NCBI RefSeq assembly: GCF_016097555.1
Contig: NC_054708.1
Coordinates: forward strand, 1,058,382-1,122,381
Length of the DNA stretch: 64,000 nt
Source of the DNA: Gigantopelta aegis
Lineage: Eukaryota; Mollusca; Gastropoda; Neomphalida; Peltospiridae
Reading direction: 5' to 3'
A program made the position numbers and the translations under genes. This document shows positions 35,501 through 41,740 of this stretch, piece by piece (within the stretch, counting starts at the first letter, position 1; each line of letters begins with the position of its first letter). Under the pieces are notes generated by a model. The model made no database searches. It worked only from the letters and a program-made list of their open reading frames with translations, and was not told where the DNA came from.

Positions 35501-36005
35501 CAGTTCTTGTGAGACCGATTCTCAGAGGTTCTATAGCTGTCCAGATCATCATAGCTTCTACTCTGGTCCTTCCTACCGTAACTCCTATTTCTGTCCGAGT
35601 CTCGGTTTTCAAAACCTTGAGAGGAAGTCTGGTAACTATCGAAGCGTATGTCCCCACCCCTGTCAAAGTCTCCTTCACCAAGCCGGTCTTGAGTTCGTTC
35701 GTACGAGTCAACAAATTCTTTTTTTGGTACGAAAGCGGCAACATCATGCTGCCTACTTTCTCGCTTTTGGAAGCCACGATCCAAGGACCTACTGCCCCAT
35801 TCGGGTGAATCAAGTAATGCAGTGCTTGCCCGGCTAGAGGACTTGTATTCACGAGCAACTGATGTGCCATGCCCAAAAGGCATATTTCTTATGCTGGGGT
35901 TGCCTTCATTAATAAAAGCACCACCCCGCTGTTGAGTAGTTCGTCCATACGGTTGGTACCTGGAACCAACCTTGCCATAACCAGAACCCCGGTTCTGCAT
36001 GATCT
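10991..36005 (-). CDS. Matrin-type multi-zinc-finger nuclear protein, 14 coding exons (whole gene)
   Basis: The coding exons in order are 36000-33991, 30881-30795, 30163-30120, 29074-28999, 28480-28437, 26772-26697, 26148-26044, 25353-25304, 23836-23761, 15583-15479, 15195-15124, 14009-13973, 13827-13697 and 11500-10991. Every junction is GT-AG and the phases fit throughout, giving 3423 nt and about 1140 residues. Domain order: Arg/Gly/Ser/Tyr-rich disordered region (1-540), coiled coil (about 550-665), basic NLS-like stretch (671-699), five zf-met/U1-like fingers (about 715-891), a matrin-type finger (928-971), an acidic tail and an RGRG basic end. The last finger with its preceding GVEFVIP..GYACQLC resembles the C-terminal finger of matrin-3 and CIZ1, which supports a nuclear, RNA- or chromatin-associated role. 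I cannot assign an exact orthologue. Four introns begin GTT, a weak donor. Extra phase-0 exons could have been missed. Confidence 0.85.
11501..13012 (-). other. Intron 13 (distal part)
   Basis: Non-coding. It holds a G-rich tract at 12230-12255 on the plus strand (runs of 3-6 G split by T), able in principle to form a G-quadruplex. No gene is seen. Confidence 0.5.
13018..13705 (-). repeat. Minisatellite that has amplified the exon 13 donor splice site
   Basis: The unit (plus strand GGACCTACCTTCCAGTGATC followed by ATAATGTTGG) is 30 bp in the distal half. In the half nearer the exon it often reaches about 46 bp, with extra GCTGCTCTGACTTAATG-like sequence. The minus strand reads exon-13 codons for (SEQ)HYDHWK and then GTAGGTCC, i.e. 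the exon's 3' end plus its 5' splice site. I count 20 copies; nearly all keep AAG|GTAGGT, with one GTAGAT and two GTAGGC variants. At 13320-13020 the repeats also stay open as a ten-residue HYDHWKVGPQ repeat. Confidence 0.95.
13697..13827 (-). CDS. Exon 13: matrin-type zinc finger, with amplified donor downstream
   Basis: 131 nt, phase 1 to 0, acceptor TTATCACACAG. It encodes GVEFVIPSQGYACQLC and then FYLSEQSARVDHCKSEQHYD, HWK: C-x2-C-x16-H-x5-H. The lead-in VIPxxGYxCxLC and the HCKSxxHY end match the matrin-type finger at the C-terminus of matrin-3 and CIZ1. The first donor met is AAG|GTAGGTCC at 13691-13696. The last bases of the exon and this donor are repeated downstream about 20 times (13020-13705). 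Failure to splice here leads quickly to a stop (VGPQH then TAA). Confidence 0.9.
13973..14009 (-). CDS. Exon 12: short linker leading into the matrin-type domain
   Basis: 37 nt, phase 0 to 1, acceptor TGTTTTCAG, donor TTTG|GTAAGT. It encodes TEIPAFVSGKAF plus one base. Confidence 0.75.
14020..15115 (-). other. Intron 11 (exon 11 to exon 12)
   Basis: About 1.1 kb, non-coding, with an A tract at about 15018-15032. No gene or clear transposable element is seen. Confidence 0.5.
15124..15195 (-). CDS. Exon 11: linker
   Basis: 72 nt, 24 codons, phase 0 to 0, acceptor CATCAACAG, donor GAG|GTGAGT. It encodes a charged helical stretch (CVNDKKEALIKKTIDDHLMQ then FKSE) between finger 5 and the matrin-type finger. 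Confidence 0.75.
15479..15583 (-). CDS. Exon 10: zinc finger 5, with amplified acceptor upstream
   Basis: 105 nt, 35 codons, phase 0 to 0, acceptor CTGTCTGTAG, donor AAA|GTAAAT. The finger is C-x2-C-x13-H-x5-H, with cores GCAACKISSFTSGKELDKHR and ASLQHSK. The first 36 coding bases and the acceptor are repeated many times upstream (15584-17260). I choose the acceptor at 15584, the last one reached by the transcript, because exons started at any earlier copy meet an in-frame TAG within 28 codons. Confidence 0.85.
15568..17260 (-). repeat. Minisatellite that has amplified the exon 10 acceptor splice site
   Basis: The 84-bp unit contains (minus strand) a spacer, CTGTCTGTAG, and the first 36 coding bases of exon 10 (AREKAVKQGCA..). 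Sixteen units carry the spacer; further shorter units lack it, so the acceptor-like motif occurs about 25 times. In the exon frame each unit reads AREKAVKQGCAVCD and ends, 28 codons later, in the TAG of the next acceptor. Two 298-bp blocks (16597-16894 and 16895-17192) are near-identical, a higher-order duplication. The 84-bp period leaves the plus strand open in long repetitive frames, which are not genes. Confidence 0.95.
17335..17640 (+). mobile_element. Endonuclease part of a jockey/CR1-like LINE (LINE D, 5' piece)
   Basis: The plus strand encodes IVGDFNANVFEYF, then LIDKPTRIT, LDLTFIS and SDHSSVSIQL, the order of the apurinic-like endonuclease domain of jockey/CR1-type LINEs (GDFN and SDH catalytic motifs). 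It has stops and frame breaks. The rest of the element lies at 19782-23075. Confidence 0.75.
17641..18622. other. Non-coding sequence between LINE D fragments
   Basis: No gene seen. It may hold decayed LINE D sequence or another element; I recognise nothing specific. Confidence 0.4.
18623..19207. mobile_element. TIR element, about 0.58 kb (copy 1)
   Basis: Terminal inverted repeats of about 50 bp: left from about 18623 with AGTCACTTTT, then CACCCTTGTTTTGGCTTCGT and ACACAATAAATA; right is the complement, ending near 19207. There is no coding capacity. Copy 2 lies inverted at 40818-41385 and matches along the interior (GTACTTTTTATTTCTTTCAT, TGTGGCGAAGCATTGTAATA in copy-2 orientation). Confidence 0.85.
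19208..19780. other. Non-coding sequence
   Basis: No gene or element recognised. Confidence 0.35.
19888..22268. mobile_element. hAT-like non-autonomous element, 2.4 kb, inside LINE D
   Basis: The ends are CAGGGGTGCACAAAT at 19888 and ATTTGTGCACCCCTA at 22268, with subterminal GGGCAACC/GGTTGCCC boxes at both ends. Flanks GATGC (left) and TATGC (right) suggest a 5-bp target duplication with one change. There is no recognisable transposase. The interior 20458-20830 is homologous, inverted, to 50330-50710 inside another element. A SINE lies near its right end. Confidence 0.8.
21779..22020 (+). mobile_element. SINE family 1, head degraded, nested in the hAT-like element
   Basis: The core GTTTCTCGTTCCAACCAGTG, then CTGTGGTATGTGCCTTCCTG, GTGCATATAAAAGATCCCTT and the tail CCAATAGCCGATGATTAATT match the other family-1 copies. 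The tRNA-derived head is lost or badly eroded. It is the third level of nesting here: SINE in hAT-like element in LINE in intron. Confidence 0.85.
23076..23755 (-). other. Intron 9, part next to exon 9
   Basis: Non-coding. Nothing is recognised apart from the decayed LINE D tail at its left edge. Confidence 0.4.
23761..23836 (-). CDS. Exon 9: zinc finger 4
   Basis: 76 nt, phase 2 to 0, acceptor CATTTCAG, donor AAG|GTAGTT. It encodes PSLCDICNVRTDSSLEVHHQ followed by LASHK, a C-x2-C-x10-H-x5-H finger. The following intron, about 8.2 kb to exon 10, is the largest after exon 1 and is filled by nested transposable elements and the acceptor-site minisatellite. Confidence 0.85.
24085..24165 (+). 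mobile_element. tRNA-like SINE head
   Basis: CTCTGTGGTCTAGTTGATAAG resembles a pol III A box with D arm and GGTTCAAATCCC is a near-perfect B box 30-odd bases later. The acceptor stem does not pair properly and the sequence runs into CT-rich repeat-like DNA, so I read it as a SINE head, not a working tRNA gene. The body could extend towards 24250. Confidence 0.5.
24250..25300. other. Intron 8 sequence, unassigned
   Basis: The part at 24740-25230 is less AT-rich and looks like an old repeat, but I cannot place it. No coding exon is seen. Confidence 0.35.
25304..25353 (-). CDS. Exon 8: 50-nt linker exon
   Basis: Acceptor TTATTCCAG, encoding LLNVLKKPKTPEVQKH plus two bases, donor GTTGGT. Phase 0 to 2, as in exons 3 and 5. 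Confidence 0.7.
25510..25570 (+). mobile_element. SINE tail module with (CATT)n end
   Basis: GACACCCAATAGCCGAGGTA, then TTTTTCGTGCTGGGGTGTCG and a CATTCATTCATTCAT run. Same module as at 5722. It abuts an oppositely oriented SINE head. Confidence 0.8.
25571..25727 (-). mobile_element. SINE family 1, head and core, minus strand
   Basis: Minus strand: TAGCCCAGTGGTACAGCGCT (A box), GTGTGGAATCGATCCCGTCG (B box) and TTTCTTGTTCCAGCCAGTGC (core), ending at CTGTCTGTGAGA. It lacks the usual 3' tail and stops where the plus-strand CATT repeat begins. Confidence 0.85.
26044..26148 (-). CDS. Exon 7: zinc finger 3
   Basis: 105 nt, 35 codons, phase 0 to 0, acceptor TTTGTAG, donor AAG|GTTATT. It encodes a C-x2-C-x13-H-x5-H finger with the cores GCELCIVSSFADGKELDKHQ and ASLQHQK. 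It is the close paralogue of exon 10, sharing SSF..GKELDKH.ASLQH at the same length and phase. Confidence 0.85.
26697..26772 (-). CDS. Exon 6: zinc finger 2
   Basis: 76 nt, phase 2 to 0, acceptor ATATTCCAG, donor GAG|GTACTA. It encodes MFYCEACNFKVKGPLEYHNA followed by LKQHE, a C-x2-C-x10-H-x5-H finger with the same spacing as exons 4 and 9. Confidence 0.85.
26780..27126 (-). other. Intron 5, part next to exon 6
   Basis: Non-coding. No element recognised. Confidence 0.35.
27128..27474. mobile_element. TIR element, about 350 bp
   Basis: The ends are CAGGGCTTCTAGATTATGG and its near complement ATTATAGAAGCCCTG. There is no coding capacity and no clear target duplication. Its right end directly meets the first unit of the 59-bp satellite. 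Confidence 0.65.
27475..28425. repeat. Intronic minisatellite, 59-bp unit, about 16 copies
   Basis: The unit is GTGTTAGTAAGGCAGAGCCC, GTTTTATCACTGATAATACC, TTGTGTAAATGTAAACAGG. Copies are nearly identical, with AAGCTAG/AAGGCAG/AAGCCAG variants in an irregular order. It sits in the intron between exons 5 and 6, starting about 20-30 bp past the exon 5 donor. On the gene's strand each unit contains ACAAGGTATT, which resembles a 5' splice site. Confidence 0.95.
28437..28480 (-). CDS. Exon 5: 44-nt linker exon
   Basis: Acceptor ATTTAG, encoding NKVKQQESLHAKNA plus two bases, strong donor GTGAGT. Phase 0 to 2. An intronic minisatellite starts within about 20-30 bp of its donor. Confidence 0.75.
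28500..28990 (-). other. Intron 4
   Basis: Short intron with no element seen. No 105-nt finger exon is found here, although the module order elsewhere would place one. Confidence 0.45.
28999..29074 (-). CDS. Exon 4: zinc finger 1
   Basis: 76 nt, phase 2 to 0, acceptor TTTTCCAG, donor AAG|GTAGAG. It encodes PVHCDVCSTDISVPFKQHIL followed by SISHK, a C-x2-C-x10-H-x5-H finger. The five-residue gap between the histidines is typical of U1-like/zf-met fingers that bind structured or double-stranded RNA. Confidence 0.85.
29203..29352. mobile_element. Palindromic foldback element, about 150 bp
   Basis: AGGATATTAAACGAGCTTCC with ATTTCGTATCATGTTTATG pairs with CATAAACATGATATGAAAT and GCGAGTTTAATATCCT, giving two arms of about 45 bp around a short centre that itself pairs (AAATAATTTTTAATTATC against GAAAATTATTTC). 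A MITE or a strong hairpin within intron 3. Confidence 0.7.
29360..30110 (-). other. Intron 3, remaining part
   Basis: AT-rich, no gene or repeat recognised. Confidence 0.4.
30120..30163 (-). CDS. Exon 3: 44-nt linker exon
   Basis: Acceptor TTTTTTGCAG, encoding RDRKRNVSAESPGK plus two bases, donor GTTAGT. Phase 0 to 2. It has the same length and phases as exon 5 and is close to exon 8, so it looks like the linker part of the duplicated finger module. Confidence 0.75.
30205..30437. repeat. Intronic minisatellite, about 30-bp unit, about 7 copies
   Basis: The unit is AAAACAGTACTCAGCTGTAA then GACCAGTCATT. It lies in intron 2 about 40 bp upstream of the exon 3 acceptor. On the gene's strand each unit reads GGTCTTACAGCTGAG, an acceptor-like motif. 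Confidence 0.9.
30795..30881 (-). CDS. Exon 2: basic linker, NLS-like
   Basis: 29 codons, phase 0 to 0, with acceptor CATTTTAG and donor AAG|GTTTGT. It encodes a very basic stretch, with RLLRNRN near its start and PRKRR near its end, which could be a nuclear localisation signal. It joins exon 1 without a frame change. Confidence 0.75.
30890..31738 (-). other. Intron 1, part next to exon 2
   Basis: No gene recognised. The open frame at 31296-31487 on the plus strand has no recognisable motif. Confidence 0.35.
31738..32070. repeat. Intronic minisatellite, about 31-bp unit, about 10-11 copies
   Basis: The unit is GCCGATACAGCAATACCACG then TTGTGTTAAATG, with TTG/TGG variants. It is in intron 1. 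Confidence 0.9.
32218..32388. repeat. Tandem duplication, two copies of about 85 bp
   Basis: TTCCAGCATCCCATCATGAA onward and TTCCTGCATCCCATCATGAA onward are almost identical through to CCATCTTCACTTGCT. A recent local duplication. Confidence 0.9.
32400..32985 (-). other. Intron 1 sequence
   Basis: No gene or element recognised. Confidence 0.35.
32986..33163. mobile_element. Small TIR element, about 178 bp
   Basis: The ends are AGGGCTCACCCTG and CAGTGTGAGCCCT. No coding capacity and no clear target duplication. Confidence 0.55.
33419..33675. mobile_element. TIR element with 5-bp target duplication, 257 bp
   Basis: The ends are CAGTGTTTGAAATAAGCA and TGCTTATTTCTATCACTG, flanked on both sides by TAGAC. 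Internal GGACAAGT/ACTTGTCC boxes are present. This is a hAT-like MITE of the short-duplication type. Confidence 0.8.
33991..36005 (-). CDS. Exon 1 (first coding): disordered RGSY-rich region and coiled coil
   Basis: I start at the ATG at 36000 (MQNRGSGYGK), because TTTTTCAG just upstream at 36006-36013 is a good 3' splice site, leaving a 5-nt leader in this exon and placing the rest of the 5' UTR upstream. It holds 670 codons. Residues 1-540 are rich in R, S, G, Y, D and Q, with six DSY boxes (98-100, 121-123, 154-156, 185-187, 297-299, 320-322), several followed by (R/Q)T(T/S). Residues about 550-630, possibly to 668, form a long K/R/E/Q/M helix (RKKQEELRQIGKLKMEQEVA) predicted to be coiled coil. 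The donor is AAGG|GTAAGA. Such a low-complexity region followed by a coiled coil fits a nuclear RNP scaffold. Confidence 0.9.
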
Positions 36006-36480
36006 CTGAAAAATACAATGCACGTGTTCAAAGCACATACTTTTATGTATACACATGATTCCACGTTAGTGTATGTGGCATTCACACTACCGACAGCTCA
36101 GTTCACCAAACATACAAGTTGTTTGTTCCATTCTCATAACGAGCATGCATATTAATATTGATGCTTCACTGCTTGATATATTACAAGACCACTGAGATTT
36201 TAAGATTGCTTTTAAAACAATTGCAATATATTTTACACCATTTTATAGACTTTGTCTTAGTATCCAGTTCCAAACATCAGCTTGGATCCTATCTATGACG
36301 TTAGGCCGATACATTACAGTATGATTTAATCAATACTCACTCCACCAAGTATCCTATCAGTGGGTTTAGTAACAGATCTATACTAACACCCTGAACAGAA
36401 TCAAACCATGTAACCATCATCAGCTTTTGTTTGTTGTATTCTTGTATTACAGCACTTTTCTTATTACTGAGCCCAGGCTT
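36006..36480 (-). other. 5' UTR intron region of the minus-strand gene
   Basis: A 3' splice site at 36006-36013 implies a leader exon further up. No exon or promoter motif can be fixed here. Confidence 0.4.
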
Positions 36481-36482
36481 TG

Positions 36483-36778
36483 TACTAGGTGTCTAATATA
36501 GCTACCAGGTGTCTAATTAGCAGTAGACACATTGTCTATAGCTCTAGTGGCTACTAGGTGTCTAATATAGCAGTAGACACATTGTCTATAGCTCTAGTGG
36601 CTACTAGGTGTCTAATATAGCTACTAGGTGTCTAATATAGCATTAGATGCATTTGTTATAGCTCCAGTGGCTACTAGGTGTCTAATATAGCATTAGACGC
36701 ATTTGTTATAGCTCTAGTGGCTACTAGGTGTCTAATATAGCAGTAGACACATTGTTTATAGTTCTAGTGGCTACTGTA
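36483..36778. repeat. Tandem repeat, about 60-bp unit with internal 20-bp repeats
   Basis: CTACTAGGTGTCTAATATAG and CAGTAGACACATTGTCTATA then GCTCTAGTGG recur five to six times with small changes. Confidence 0.85.
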
Positions 36779-37250
36779 TTATAATTTTATTTTTATTAAA
36801 AAAAAATTCTGGCTTTGAATCCGCGACTCTGCATCAGCTGTGCAAGAATTCCAAAACATTTGTTTTAGGATGATGTCGAAATACACAATACATGCACCAC
36901 ATTGCCAATAGATGATGACTTCGAAGTTCTGAACTGCGCAAGAGCGACATTCCGGAAACGGGATATGGCGAAAATGGAAACTGGACAAAACGGAACCTAG
37001 CATTGGATGAAACGGCACCACAATGTTAATCTATGGCTATGTGGCTAAAACAGAACAAAAAAAAAAAATGTATGGCTAAAACAGTATCATTACAAGTTGT
37101 GAAAGATGATATCTTCAATAAAACAGCAGCATTTACATTAATCATTTATTATTTTGTTTTTTTAATTTTATGTCTATATAGGTCAGAAGTATTAGCAGCT
37201 AGCTAGAAGTCAGTGAAATGCAATCAATTTCACCAATACACTGAAATGCA
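36779..37250 (-). promoter_or_regulatory. Upstream block homologous (inverted) to 51605-51870; possible promoter or leader exon
   Basis: On the minus strand, 37250-37185 carries GCATTTCAGTGTATTGGTGA then AATTGATTGCATTTCAC, and 36970-36800 carries TTTCCGGAATGTC, TTGGCAATGTGGTGCATGTA and TTTTGGAATTCTTGCACAGC. The same blocks occur in the same order on the plus strand before the divergent gene. Here they are separated by about 210 bp that includes a repeat with AAACGGAACC motifs. Each copy ends about 0.7-0.8 kb before a start codon, suggesting a shared leader or promoter. A repeated element is the alternative. Confidence 0.5.
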
Positions 37251-37309
37251 GCTACAATTAATAAAAAAACCCAAACAATTTAAAATCTCATTTTCGTCAT
37301 TATAATGAG

Positions 37310-37850
37310 GTGTTGTTATAGCCAAATCGGTTCCGTTTTCGCCAACATAAATGATTCCGTTTTGATAGTGGTTCCGATTTAGCCTAATTCCCAGGAAACA
37401 GGGTCTGTCAAAGGTCAATAATTCCTAAAAATTATTTGTGTTTTGAATATATATTTTCTATTAAATACTTGCAATACGTCACTTGAATTTTGTAAATCTA
37501 TATGAAAGAAATGTGAATAACGTAGTCGTGATCATAATATATCAACATGTATTGATTTGTCAATCAAGATTTGGGGTTTGATTTCGTTCATTTGTCACGT
37601 GCTGCTGATAACTTACCAAGTGTCCTTAATGTTTTTGTCATTAAATATATATGTATGTATGTGTGTCTGTGTGTGTGTATATATATATAGCGAAAATGGA
37701 AATTGGACAAAATGGAATCTAGCGTTGCCGAAACATATACATACATACATTGACGTAGGAAGGTGACAAAAAGTGGTGGGCACATACACATATATATATA
37801 TAAACCATCGCTGCTGCTGCTACTAGATTAACAAAAGTGTGTGTGTCGGA
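37310..37850. repeat. GGTTCCGTTTT-motif repeat fragments and CA/TA microsatellites
   Basis: The motifs GGTTCCGTTTTCGCC and ATTCCGTTTTG at 37336-37380 and AAAATGGAA-type units at 37690-37720 belong with 36950-37060 and 46615-46765. TG/TA runs lie at 37645-37690 and 37785-37802. No gene. Confidence 0.6.
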
Positions 37851-37857
37851 GGGGGCC

Positions 37858-37905
37858 AGTGATATAGATATAGATATAGATATAGATATAGATAGATAGA
37901 TATTA
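37858..37905. repeat. (GATATA)n/(GATA)n microsatellite
   Basis: Runs of GATATA then GATAGATA. Confidence 0.95.
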
Positions 37906-37949
37906 TTATTTTTTTAAAATACTGCTAAACAAAAGTATATTTTTTATAA

Positions 37950-38046
37950 GCTGGCGGACTAGTAGAAATTCTGGCGGGCTAGTAGATTTTAGTTGGTTCT
38001 GGTCCTGCGGGCTAGTGAAATATTTTCCATTTCTGCACCCCTGCCG
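37950..38046 (-). mobile_element. End fragment of a hAT-like element
   Basis: On the minus strand it begins AGGGGTGCAGAAATGGAAAA and continues with CACTAGCCCGCAGGACC and further GCTAGTCCGCC-like boxes. Only one end is present. Confidence 0.5.
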
Positions 38047-38171
38047 ACACATCTCACCTAGATAATAAGAAATAAAACAACCTACTGCTACAACATCAGT
38101 TATGCTTCCTGTGAGTACAAATTAATTTTATATGCATTTTCCTAAACAGAAATGGCTGATCTATGGTCTTA

Positions 38172-40706
38172 TATATGGGCAATTCCACGGTAACGGAATT
38201 ACGAGTTGGAGAGATATTTCAGGCATTAAACTCAGCTAGTCAACATAAGAAAAATTATCATAATGATGTAACTATGTAATACGCTAGTACTGCACTAGTG
38301 CTTGTCATGGGCAGAAGTGAGACTCCCTACTGCAAGGTGTAGTGCATGAGTACTTAATTAAAGTTTGGTAACGGAATTACGTAAAAACGGACACCATTTT
38401 TACAGGCACCGCAAAACATCAACAAACTCTGTGAAGTATGATGAAATAATTATTTATCTTCATGATGGAATGATGACCTAATGACTTGTGATTAACAAAA
38501 TAGAAATTATATTACAAATTATCTTTTCATAATTTTGTTGTACAACATTGAATGCCGGTAACTGAATTACACAGTTCGGTAACGGAATTACCGCTCTGAA
38601 TTTACTGTTGAAAAACAATATTTATTTACTTTAAATTTGATTTGCAAATATGTTGCATAATTTTATAAGTTAAATAATAATTCAGTATACTTGTTTTAAG
38701 CATTCATATTAATATTTCAAATAATAACTAGTTTCAATATCGGTAACATGTACACGTACATGTATATGAGTGGAGATTTAAACTAGCGCTAAACTGTGTA
38801 CATACTACATAGTAAATGTTTAAAATGTTTGACAGCAATTGAAAAAAATTATTAAACAGTGACATTGTTAATAACAAAGAGAATTACACCAGGTCAAAGG
38901 AACACAGGCCAATTAAAATTATATAGACGGACCGTCAAACATCTAGATTGTATTACGATAAGTGAAAGATATTATGCCTAATAATAAAATAATATGGTAA
39001 CATACATGACAACATTCAAAACACCAGTATTTTCTTCTTTGGCCAACCAAACATGCCATCTTTCCATTTTAAGAATTTTACTCAGATTAGATTTCCTTGT
39101 AAAGACAGGATTAACACTATAAAACGGTTGCTTTCTTTTTGCCCATTATATACATTTAAAAGCATAATGTTGGTAATTAGAATGATACTTTCCATTTTCT
39201 GGATATCCTGTAATTTAAATATAAATTATTAAATACATGTACAGTCAATAAATGCCTTTGGATAAAGTAACATTAAAGTTTGCTTCAAGTAGATATGTTA
39301 TGTTACATTTCCACTTTCTGTCCCCTATATATGTTTAAAGATATATGTACAGGGCTTGAAATAGTGGCCTGTAAAAAGTGAAAAGAAGTCTATTTTTAAA
39401 TCTTGCAAGTGAAATAACCTGCTAAAATTAACTCAAAATCGCGTCATTTTTCAAAAAACAGATGTACATACGATCATCTCAACTTCTATTTAGCTGAGGC
39501 CGAGCTCATAATTCTGTTACATTCTAATTTTATAATGCTCTAAACTACACATCAGAGGTCCTAATTTTCCACACATTGTCCCAAACCCTACATTCACGTT
39601 GTGCTGTCTTATTTACAGCAGGCCATTTTTGTTTCAGAACAAGCCATATTTCTTGTTTTGGCATGCTATTTAAAAAAAATCATAATGGCAGGCCATATTT
39701 TACTTCATATTTTGAGCCCCAATATAATTCTAGCAGATTTCGATTATAACTTGAATTTTGTCATGGATATTGCAGATGTTTAGTCAGCATAATGAAGCTT
39801 TTAAGTAGTACTGTTAATTTCTTTATTTCTATATTGCCCATGACGAGTCTCACTTCTGCCCATGACAAGCACTAGTGCAGTACTAGCGTATTACATAGTT
39901 ACATCATTATGATAATTTCTATATTGTTAATGGATGACATTTATATTTGCTATGGGTGTTCTGCAAATGCATTTGGAGCCACTACTAGTACTATTACCAT
40001 ATGGATTTTTAAAAAAGATTTTGTATATCTTCCTATTGTTACATCACTTGATGTATTGGTGTATATGGATAAGAGTGTAGCATTTTAGTACTATGTAGGT
40101 TTATATTAAAGTGTTTCTTGACAATATATAGCAAAGACGGTAACGGAATTACATACCTATGGTAACGGAATTACATATGTTTACAGCTATATAATTTTAC
40201 TAATAATGTATGAATTTGAAAGTAAATGTGTCTGATTATGTACATTAACATATACTCAGAGAATATGAGTTGATTCCTTGATTACATATAAATGAATAAT
40301 ACAGTCTAACTTTTTGTTTGTTTTCGGTAACGGAATTACAAACTGATTCTATGTTTTCTAATTTCCCCTAAATCTAAAAAAATAATTTTGTTCATTAAAG
40401 TGGATTATGAAGTGTAGTACTTTGTTAGTGGTAAAACAAAAACACTTATAAAAAGAATATTACTTTCAATTACATGGCTGCTGTACATAAATTCATAGTG
40501 TGTATTACGGAAGTGTCATATTTTTAGTGTGACGGTATCCTCATAAAATAGCTAAAGTCAAACACATCCATTTATTTTACAATATTTTACTTATCAGATT
40601 TGGATTCTCCAGACATTTTTACATTGAAAACAATCTTAATATATAAGGAATAATATGATTTGATTTTTTCACTCCATGTCCACTTTAGCGTGGAATTGCC
40701 CATATA
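38172..40706. mobile_element. 2.5-kb TIR element with a recurring 14-bp motif and internal stem
   Basis: The ends are TATGGGCAATTCCACG and CGTGGAATTGCCCATA, flanked by TA on both sides. GGTAACGGAATTAC recurs at about 38190, 38368, 38577, 40139, 40161 and 40326, plus a variant at 38552, all on the plus strand and clustered near the two ends. An inner inverted repeat pairs 38250-38335 with 39838-39925 over about 80 bp with few mismatches. No transposase is recognisable. A copy of the GGGCTTGAAATA element (39352-39725) is nested inside. Confidence 0.8.
39352..39725. mobile_element. GGGCTTGAAATA element, nested copy
   Basis: The left end is CAGGGCTTGAAATAGTGG and the right end near TTTTGAGCCCC. 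The interior is related, inverted, to 52164-52492 (e.g. TTAGGACCTCTGA and GTTTGGGACAATGTG on the complement). It also carries GGCAGGCCAT-type boxes. Confidence 0.6.
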
Positions 40707-40817
40707 GTTAGCAAACTAATGTTCAATTAACGTTTGTTGAATGTTTTTTACATATAGATCATTCCTAGGAATTGTTAAAAAAACCACCCTAATTTTAAAG
40801 TATAACTGCATACTAAG

Positions 40818-41385
40818 GTCGACAACATGCAGTCACTTTTCGGACCATTGTTTTGGCTTCGTACACAACAAATAAAATATGTACAACGGTAATTTTTTGA
40901 TATGGTATATTTGACAAAAGGTACTTTTTATTTCTTTCATCCTTTAAAACTTAAAATTAATATTTTGTCCAGAATTATGAAAAATAAAAAATACTGTTTA
41001 ATGTTATAGAAATTTCACAGGGGTCAAGGTTAGTAGACCAGTTTTATTTTAATGTGGCGAAGCATTGTAATAATATAGCTAATTTTGAATAAATTTGAAT
41101 GATGTCAGTATTCCTATGACATCACTTTGCATATCCTTAAAATAAACTGGGTTCATGACATTTCCATTTTAACAATGCTGGAAAAATTCCAAAGCAAAAT
41201 TGCTATTAAAGTTTTTTTGTTTTAACATTACTAATGCACCTGGATGTATTTGAAGAAAATCTTGTGATTAACAAATTGTACCTTTTACGAAATGTGGATT
41301 TCAAGTGAAATTACGGTAAGATATGCTATATTTATTGTGTATGAAGCCAAAACAAGGGTGCAAAGAATGACTAACAGTTGTCAAA
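40818..41385. mobile_element. TIR element, about 0.57 kb (copy 2, inverted to 18623-19207)
   Basis: Left end with AGTCACTTTTCGGACC and GTTTTGGCTTCGTACACAAC; right end the complement (GTGTATGAAGCCAAAACAAG). The interior aligns in reverse with copy 1 along its length. Confidence 0.85.
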
Positions 41386-41740
41386 CATAATCACATCTGA
41401 ACATATTTAAAGGTATACAGCCACAGATTTACAGGAATTTATTTCTTTAAATATGGATTATAAATGACAATTACATTCATTCGAGATACCAAACCTCACT
41501 ATTGTATCACCCAAAACATTTTAAATGAAGCATGATGGAGGGACTCCCATGGCAACTCTTGATCAAATTTCATTTTTAAATCTTGGAACTCTTTTATGGA
41601 AAGTATAAAACATATGGCGAAAGGATTAGACATGAGGTTACATATATTGGGCCTATACGGTGGCAATATAATATAAGAATATAAGAATCTATTTGCATCA
41701 CACCCCTATATGGACAGAGCAAAAAACCAACAGGGTGAGA
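41386..41740. other. Non-coding sequence
   Basis: No gene or element recognised. Confidence 0.35.

Noticed and set aside
35484..35876. Open frames overlapping exon 1 on both strands
   Set aside because: They are shadows of the long minus-strand exon, which has the coherent protein, splice sites and phase.
36779..37021. An 80-residue minus-strand protein with WQCGACIV
   Set aside because: The similarity with 51720-51870 is at DNA level, with small length differences that break the shared frame, so I treat it as a conserved non-coding or leader block.
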